Below are positions 57,483-64,000 of a stretch of DNA of 64,000 bases, piece by piece. Location of the stretch: NCBI GenBank assembly GCA_024180945.1, contig JAKSGN010000043.1, positions 1,488,001 through 1,552,000 of the forward strand. Direction: 5' to 3'. The notes under the pieces are model-generated. The model did no database searches. It worked only from the letters and a program-made list of their open reading frames with translations, and was not told where the DNA came from. The position numbers and the translations under genes were made by a program. The number at the start of each line of letters is the position of its first letter. Positions within the stretch are counted from its first letter, which is position 1. Source of the stretch: Macrophomina tecta (lineage: Eukaryota; Ascomycota; Dothideomycetes; Botryosphaeriales; Botryosphaeriaceae).

Positions 57483-58569
57483 GGTTGGCGATTAGCGTAG
57501 AGGGCTGTTGCGGATGCAGAGTGCGCACTGTCAGCCTGTATTTGGCAGAGAGTGATGTAGCTGGAATCTGAAATACCACATTAACAGAATTCAGAGTCGT
57601 GGGGACGCACCAAAATATGAGTGATCCATACGAACGCAGGAGGCGCTGGGCCAGATCGTGACATGCATTACGCAACGATACCCTGAAAACCGAGCGCCGC
57701 CCTCTACCGTGGCGCGGTGAAGTTGTGATCTGGCTTGGACCGGGCCTTCAAGCCTTCCCCGTGCATGAGCCTATTGACGTAAGCTTCGTCGAGGAGTATG
57801 GGCGAGGCATCTTCTCCCTTGATCGAATCTTACAACGAAGCAGTTGGCAGCTCCGCAGAAGATGTCGAACTTGTCACCTGGCTCGATCTCGGCAGGACCC
57901 AAGCCGATGCGTCCACCGCCGGTGGCAAATGGTTTGCGTCTCTGGAGCGACATTAGCACAACGGCAGCGTATGAACTCGCGAGGTCATGACGACACAACT
58001 GATGCGGCCCTTCAGGCAGTCGACCAACACCACAAGCGCACGAAACGATGAAGCGGGCGAGTGAAGGGGAATGTGACTGCTGGGCGGACCACATCGAAAG
58101 AGAAGCCATTTATTTTGAGGTAAGGACGTCCCGGAAAGGTCGCAAACGGGATGCAGTAGATGCTCGAGTCCAATATAGGCACCACGAAGGGCACCTTCCC
58201 TGAGATGGCTGGCGAAGGGGAGCAGCATCGGTCTGGCAGCAGAGCTGGCCGCGGGGCATGGGCTCTTTTTGGAAGCAGCCATCCGCGTCGGCCGGAGCGG
58301 AGACACAGCAAAGGCCAGTGTGGGCCAGCACTGCGTAGACGCTGAGGTGGACAGGCAGGGACCAGCGGCCACGTCTTCCGCGCTGCCGCCACAGACCGCG
58401 CTGCACCCGACGCGGGACTACGCAGCTCGCTCCTCCTCCCATGCAGCATCCTCCTCGTCCCTCGACATCGCCCACTCGGATGGCCTCCCGACCCTAGAAC
58501 GTCCGCAGAATATCCTTATGCGGGTTCCATGAGTCAACTCCCCTCCCAGCCAGGCTCCCTCCACACACC
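57483..58569. other. 1.1-kb intergenic region
   Basis: No coding signal. It includes the promoter and C-rich leader of the F-box gene. Confidence 0.5.
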
Positions 58570-60174
58570 ATGTCTCAGCCCCCTCTCCTCGCCCTGCCTG
58601 TCGAGCTGCTCTCTCTTATAACCACCTACCTCCCCAACTCCTCGATCAAATCCCTGCGCCTTGCCTGCCGCTTTCTCTCCCACTCCTGCCCCTTCCGCCT
58701 CTCGCGTGTCTTCCTCTCTCCGAACCCCACCAATCTCTCCGCTTTCCTCGACATCGCCGCCCATCCAACTCTCCGCACCCGCATAAAAGAAGTCATATGG
58801 GATGACGCGCTGCTCCTTCCATACATCTCCGCCAACCACTATGCCAACGAATATGCCTTCGACCACGCCTCGTCCCCCGACCCGCTGCACAGCAAGGAGC
58901 CCGTCTACGCAGCCGCCCGAGCCTCGCTCTGGGGCTCGCCCGATACCGCCCCCATGAACGCCATGACGGCCCTCAACGTCTACCGCACCCTCTACCTCGC
59001 CCCACAGCACGCCATCATCGCCGCCGGCGCCGACGCTGCTGCTCTGCGCACCGGGCTGCGCGCTTTCACCAACCTCGAGCGCGTGACGGTGACGGCTGAC
59101 GCGTGGGGCCCCTGCTGGCTGCTGCCGCGCCACGAGACGCCCTTCGCCCGCAGCCTGCCCGCGGGCTTCTGGATGCCGCTGCCGCGCGCCTGGCACGGCG
59201 ACGTCGTCGGCCGCCACCGCCGCAACGCCGCCGTCGGCATGGCCCTCGGCGAGCCCTGGGACTGGGAGCACCACCTGGGCGCCCGCCCGTGGGCCGACGA
59301 GCGCGCCTGCTTCCGCGCCTTCCCTATCGTCGTCTCTGAGCTGCTGGCCCTGCAGGCCGAGCGTCCCGCCCACCGCGTCCGCGAGCTTGTGGTCGACGTC
59401 AACCGCGCGGCGAATGGCTTGCATCACGCCTTCTTCGCGGCGCCGCACGAGAGCGCCGGCGATTTTTTGAGCGCGGTGCGTCTGTTTGCGAGCGTGCCGT
59501 TGACCAGGCTAGATCTAGCGCTCAATGCATACTGCGATCAGGCCATGTATCAGGGCGTCGTGGCTTCGTCGTGGCATTGCTTCGGGCCGGACTTGCGGAA
59601 GGCGCTCGAGGGCCTCGCCAACCTGCAGCACTTTTCCCTCTCGTCCACTTTCGTCAGCGCGGAGGATCGAGACGCGTCATATTTGACGGAAGAGCGACCT
59701 GCCGCTCTGGACGAGTGGCTGCCCGTCGAGAGGTGGCCGAACTTGAAGTTTCTGGGCCTGGCGAGGCTGGTTGTGGATACGGAGGCTTTGGTGCGCTTCT
59801 TGCTTGCGCTGCCTCGCACCATTGGCCAGGTCGAGTTGGATACAGTGGCCCCGTCCACTTCGATGTGGGACTTGATGTGGCGGTTGCGGCGAGAAGTGGT
59901 GCAGGGAGACGGCACGTGGGCGCAGGAGCGACCGAGGGTAGTAGTGATGGAAGAGATGGCACAAGCTACAAAATTTCCGGGGAAGCCAAGGAGACTGAGG
60001 GCTCTGGTGGACGAGGAGGTGAATGACTTCTTGTACCAGGATCCGGCTGAGACGGAAGACGGGAAGAGATTCCCTTGCCCCTTTGAGGAAAACATGACCC
60101 CGGTGGGAATCTCTGATGGAATGTGGTATGTGTTGGATGACTATGATCCGGACTGGGTAATCCCAGAAACTTAA
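58570..60174 (+). CDS. F-box domain protein
   Basis: A single-exon gene of 534 aa. Residues 5-40 form an F-box-like motif (LLALPVELLSLITTYLPNSSIKSLRLACRFL), which in this class binds Skp1 and brings targets to SCF ubiquitin ligases. The rest has the irregular Leu-rich pattern of fungal F-box proteins (FTNLERVTVTA, LTRLDLALNAY, LANLQHFSLSSTF, WPNLKFLGLARLVVD). This suggests degenerate leucine-rich repeats as the substrate-binding part. The tail contains LYQDPAETEDGKRFPCPFEE. The substrate is unknown; such proteins form large divergent families in Pezizomycotina. The ATG at 58570 directly precedes the F-box. Confidence 0.9.
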   Translation: MSQPPLLALPVELLSLITTYLPNSSIKSLRLACRFLSHSCPFRLSRVFLSPNPTNLSAFLDIAAHPTLRTRIKEVIWDDALLLPYISANHYANEYAFDHASSPDPLHSKEPVYAAARASLWGSPDTAPMNAMTALNVYRTLYLAPQHAIIAAGADAAALRTGLRAFTNLERVTVTADAWGPCWLLPRHETPFARSLPAGFWMPLPRAWHGDVVGRHRRNAAVGMALGEPWDWEHHLGARPWADERACFRAFPIVVSELLALQAERPAHRVRELVVDVNRAANGLHHAFFAAPHESAGDFLSAVRLFASVPLTRLDLALNAYCDQAMYQGVVASSWHCFGPDLRKALEGLANLQHFSLSSTFVSAEDRDASYLTEERPAALDEWLPVERWPNLKFLGLARLVVDTEALVRFLLALPRTIGQVELDTVAPSTSMWDLMWRLRREVVQGDGTWAQERPRVVVMEEMAQATKFPGKPRRLRALVDEEVNDFLYQDPAETEDGKRFPCPFEENMTPVGISDGMWYVLDDYDPDWVIPET

Positions 60175-60651
60175 TTCGGCGTGAATCATACAAACATATG
60201 GCCTGCGAAGGACTTTGAAATTTCAGTAACAGACAACTATCCAGGCTGAATAGCAATATTCACTCTGCGAAAGAAGCGCCTGAAATTTGACAACGGAAGA
60301 GATCATTCATTGCCCATCCTCCGGAGATGCATGCCCTCCTCCCGACTCTGTTTTGACGAGAGTCGTTGCAGCTTTACTGCCTCCGGTAGAATAAATCTCA
60401 TGGAAAGCGTGAGGAGGAGCCTTAGGCCACGGATGGTTCAGGTCCTGAAGATCCAAAACAGCCAATCTCTCTGCGACTCCTGCCACTGGAACGTCAGCAG
60501 CGCACGTTTTTCACGTCTCGATACCCATCTCGTCATGGGCCAGGCATTGCAGCTACAATGCCTTGTTGGTGTTCCATTCGACCCCGCCATAAAAGTCCAG
60601 CTTGCGGCGTCTCGGTATCCAGCTGACCCGAGATTCGAGCGTGTACGAAAA

Positions 60652-60683
<32 letters not shown>

Positions 60684-60980
60684 CTGTGCACCAGTGCGAA
60701 GAAGACGCAGAAGCTGAAGGACTGAGTGTTGGGTATTCTCCAGGACACTGGTTGGTGCATGATGGACTAATAGCGCCGGATCCACCAATTGCAGAGCTCT
60801 CTTTCTTCAGCGATTTTTGGTCTAATCAGCCATGGATTGGAGCTCTCCGGGAACCATTCTAAAGTTCCAACTCTAGACCCTTGGATAGGCACTAGGGCCA
60901 GGGTTGCTGCGTGCTAATTCTCTATTTCAGGGTGCCATTTATTATCAGGAAAGCGGACCTTAGATGCCATTGGTGAGCTT
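60175..60980. other. Intergenic region with a trinucleotide repeat
   Basis: Open frames across here are shaped by the (GAT)n repeat, which gives poly-Asp, poly-Met or poly-His depending on frame. I see no conserved gene. Confidence 0.45.
60652..60681. repeat. (GAT)10 microsatellite
   Basis: Ten perfect GAT units, followed by GAC. Confidence 0.95.
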
Positions 60981-61411
60981 TTACGCAGTCGTCAATGACC
61001 TCGATCCAACCATTGACAGTATTTCCTGAATATCAGCCGCCGTAGAGCCCGTGAACGCTATCAAGCCGAGGAAATTTTTATGTCTTCCGGGCTTGAAGTA
61101 TTCCAATGCTCTTAAAACGGGATCCGCATAACCACTGAAAAAAGGAAAGGGGGGAGGGGGCGGAGTCATCGGCTATCGGAAGGCAAGTTCGGGTTGTAGT
61201 AATACTCCTTTGTAGCACACCCAAGGACCGAAACCGACCCATCTTGTCTATATAACTGGCTGAAGCCACTCAGTGCCTTAGCGCTCACAGTTGAGCTAAC
61301 TTTAACATAAGCCGAGAACCATGGGTCAATGGCTTCCTCCACGTCAGCGATCTTTTTTGTAGCCATGCGCGGTTTCAAAACTAGTTCCAATCGAATGGGT
61401 GACTCTGTCAT
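60981..61411 (-). CDS. Hypothetical two-exon protein, 114 aa
   Basis: Two minus-strand frames join cleanly if an 86-nt intron (61220-61135) is removed. The acceptor is strong, with a T-rich tract ending TTTTTTTCAG; the donor GTGTGC is weaker. Exon 1 (61411-61221) begins MTESPIRLELVLKPRMATKK and contains IDPWFSAYVKVSS. Exon 2 (61134-60981) encodes GYADPVLRALEYFKPGRHKNFLG and LIAFTGSTAADIQEILSMVG. The spliced product has even protein-like composition across the junction (SVLG-GYAD). I do not know the family. There is no signal peptide or membrane segment. It could also be a fragment of a larger lost gene. Confidence 0.45.
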
Positions 61412-61883
61412 AATTTGTCTTTCACGTGCTCCGTATCCCCCTGTTCTATTACTAACTCAGCCGGTTAACTTAGGATATAGCATGTCTCGCCCGTAGGAAT
61501 CAGTAATATAATCAATATCAGAGCCTAAAGGGAGAGTTAGGAGCACTGGCCACTAGTGCGGGATCGTATTTTTGCCAGTTGAAAATTGAGGGAACTCTTA
61601 CAGCACCACGAATTATTTGTACAGGAAACTCTTTGTCCATCTGTGTGACCCGTTACATTGGCTTTCCTTCAGCCGACCAAGCAACTTATCTTTCCCCGCA
61701 ACCCCGTCACGCCGTTTGTTCGAGCGCACCGCTATGCCTTGCCCTCGAAATTGCAAGAAATGCTAATATGCCGCCAAAGAGGAACCTTTCCAGCTTCGCT
61801 CTTCTTCTTCTTCTTCTTCTTCTTCTTCTTTCCAACACAATTAACTTCTTTAGTCTTTTTGCCATGAATACCTGATACATTTG
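61412..61883. other. Intergenic region with a trinucleotide repeat
   Basis: Contains the (CTT)n tract; no gene is supported. Confidence 0.5.
61801..61830. repeat. (CTT)10 microsatellite
   Basis: About ten CTT units in a row; on the other strand it reads as (AAG)n. Confidence 0.9.
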
Positions 61884-63162
61884 TTATAGATGAGGTATGT
61901 AATTTGCCCATTGCACAGTCTTGTATGCATCAACGGGAAGTAGTCGTAAGCCGATGAAGCACACAATCAAGACAATAGCTCGAGCAGAACAGTAAGCAGT
62001 AACAAGCACTGCGACGGGGGTAAATTGCCTTGAGGGGTACGGCGAATTGTGGGTCATGGCCCTCCGAAAGGTTGCGTAATCGAGTTGCAGTAGCATGGTA
62101 AAGGCTATAGACCCGAGCAGCGTGCCTTTGAGTGTTCTGCTTCAATACCCGTTTGCGTTGCACGACTGATGGGAAGGCTCTGTACAACGACGGCAGGATA
62201 TTGAACGCGAAGAGATCCACCGCCCAGAAGGTAACTACGCAGGAGACGGAGATGATGCTTGATACATGCCATACGACTCTCTCAGCTGATGTTGGAAAGA
62301 AAAAGTTCCAACCGGCAAGATGAATGGCAGTGAAGGCGATTTGAAAAAAAGAAGGAGATTGAGCCGTCCGCAAAGAGGCAAAAAGTGATCATCGGAGATT
62401 TTGACAGTGGGCCGTCTCTTGCTCTTCCAAAAGTTGATACGCATTGGCGGAAAGACGTCCATCCCATATGACCAATATATATACCGGGAGGAAGGAGGTG
62501 TTTCCACAAAATCGAGTGGCGTTCGCCTCCATGGTTCTCTTGACCATTCGCCAGCCGCTGCGGCCTCATCGAGTATATAGAACAAAGTCGTTCCTGGTCT
62601 GACAGGAATTGCTGTCTTGACGTCTAAAGACTTGCGCATCCAGGTCAAGTAGGTAGCGAGCGTACAGAATATAGTCACAAGAGTGGTAAGCTCAAGAGTG
62701 GTTATGGGGAGTCCTTGGGCCCATCGTCCAGCCGTGTTAAGGAAAAACCAGGAGATTGACAGCACGTGATGAGCCTCGTTATTCCGTCGCTCTTATTCCG
62801 GTCGGCGATAACTTTCGGCTCGACAAGAACATCTTCGATATCGACGTAACCTTTGTGGACCAGATAGTAGACCTTCCTGGAAGTGAGAGGAAACCGTGCG
62901 ATCTCTCCAGGAACATCAAACACGTAGCCGCCCATGTCCGCAAAGAATGCGTGCTTCATAGTCCATTTATTGTGACTCAAGCTTCGGAATTGCTTGACCG
63001 AATGTGTTGCGGACAGCCATTGACCAATTGCGAGTTGAAAGAGGAATTCCGGTCCGATAAAGACAGGCCAGTCATAAGGAGCTTTTGTGTCGCCCACAAC
63101 CAGTAGTTGAAGGAGTCCGGGGGTAGATTCAAGCAGAGAACAGTCCAGCTACACAGAAACAT
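61884..63162 (-). pseudogene. Polytopic membrane-protein family member, inactivated by frameshifts
   Basis: Blocks in order on the minus strand match a fungal family of unnamed multi-pass membrane proteins. They are CSWTVLCLNLPP...LLMTGL, GPEFLFQLAIGQWLSA, FFADMGGYVFDVP, HKGYVDIEDV...DRNKSDGITRLIT, ISWFFLNTAGRWAQGLPITTLELTTL, IAFTAIHLAGWNFFFPTSAERVVW and finally VDAYKTVQWANYIPHL. The frame changes between MTGL and GPEF (near 63075), between ITCCQ and ISWFF (near 62748), at a T7 tract (near 62342) and again before the last block (near 62030). Short distances leave no room for introns at the first three. The ATG at 63162 and the TAA-side end at 61884 bracket a nearly full-length relic. Confidence 0.75.
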
Positions 63163-64000
63163 GGTGACGACACTATTATTTACCGGACAACATGTTCCTC
63201 TTAGGTCCCATGCATCCTCAATTTGGCCGCTTTATCCGCCAGCCTTACAGTTGCAGCCTAGCAGGATTCCAAGCAACGAACTCATATAGCCGTTGTGCAG
63301 GGGTAAGAGAATCCAAGCATCGGCAGAGTAACATCTGGTTGGGACGGCGGCCGGAGCGCGAACAGCTTGCCCTACTTTGCGCGGCGTAGTTAAGAGGCAC
63401 CACATCTCAACAGGGTTATGCGCGCTTGATATTTATAGAAACACAGTTCCGAAAAGGTATAGGATGCGATATATCTTCGACATGTCCTTTATTTCACTAA
63501 ATTAGCTAAAGCTACAATATATATTAATATAAAGCATGCCAAAAGATAGCAGGTAACGAACTGGCAGCAACGCACGAGGGCTATTATTAAGGCACAATAG
63601 GTAGCTTTGGTTAGCCATATACTGGCTAAATGCCGGGCTCTTATAGGACACTCGAAGGACAGCTATGTCAGAGAGCGAAGCGCATCTAACGATTTCTCTC
63701 TCTCCCAACTATATAAGTATATTACATGCTCGTCCTAATCGTTCGGACTACAAGGAAATAGCTTTCAGTCCTCACTAGTCACCTCAAACGGCACATTAAT
63801 CTACAAGAAGCAACGCAAAGGGGGACAGCTTACTAGAAAGGTGTCCAGTGACACATCCGGGCAAGGCTGACTTCACAGGCGCAGCCATCGTCATGTTTCC
63901 TTATGGCCAGACAAAATGATCTGCTGTGTATGACCGCATTATATACTCGAAACTATTGTTCTCTTGTTACACTAGACAGAGAAAGGGCTCAATGGTGAAG
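63163..64000. other. AT-rich window end, no gene
   Basis: From about 63400 to 63780 the sequence is AT-rich, with TA-dense runs (for example near 63515-63532). It may be old, RIP-affected repeat sequence. No transposase or reverse transcriptase motif is readable. The small open frames lack support. Confidence 0.45.

Noticed and set aside
60602..60862. A frame with ten consecutive Met codons
   Set aside because: It is an artefact of the (GAT)10 microsatellite.

Overview
The window is nuclear DNA of a filamentous ascomycete (Pezizomycotina). A Dothideomycete is my guess, with low confidence. The evidence is many short GT-AG introns (about 50-65 nt) with CTRAY-type branch points, a Pab1 with the Pezizomycotina-type RRM4 insertion, a DUF7580-type pseudokinase relic, and several protein families found only in these fungi. 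I recognised no tRNA, rRNA, CRISPR array or intact transposon.

Layout. 0-10 kb: a surface kelch protein (minus strand), a decayed DUF7580 pseudokinase (minus), a decayed kelch paralogue (plus), a large protein joining a fungal death-fold-like N-terminus to an SR-rich and Trp-Gly/polylysine tail, and a small polytopic membrane protein. 10-26 kb is a conserved core: the divergent mitochondrial pair MRX8/FMC1, the gluconeogenic enzyme FBP1, a 1372-aa proline-rich/coiled-coil protein and PAB1. 28-43 kb is accessory: two GNAT acetyltransferases, a DUF7587-like protein, a complete six-exon cytochrome P450, a broken cupin gene, a GH53 endo-galactanase, a flavohaemoglobin and a secreted NTF2-like protein. 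43-51 kb is an 8-kb stretch without a recognisable gene, leading to a four-finger C2H2 transcription factor. 53-61 kb: an epsin, an 82-aa small protein with a strong TATA box, an F-box protein and a 114-aa two-exon protein. 62-64 kb: a polytopic membrane-protein pseudogene with several frameshifts and an AT-rich tail.

How genes relate. MRX8 and FMC1 both serve mitochondria and share a 226-bp promoter with a poly(dA:dT) tract. FBP1, GH53 and flavohaemoglobin are metabolic or stress genes that are likely controlled individually; nothing here forms a convincing biosynthetic cluster. The P450 next to a cupin relic could be the remains of one. The left end is rich in relics and in families linked to fungal non-self recognition. 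I place splice sites by reading frame and consensus only; no transcript evidence was available.
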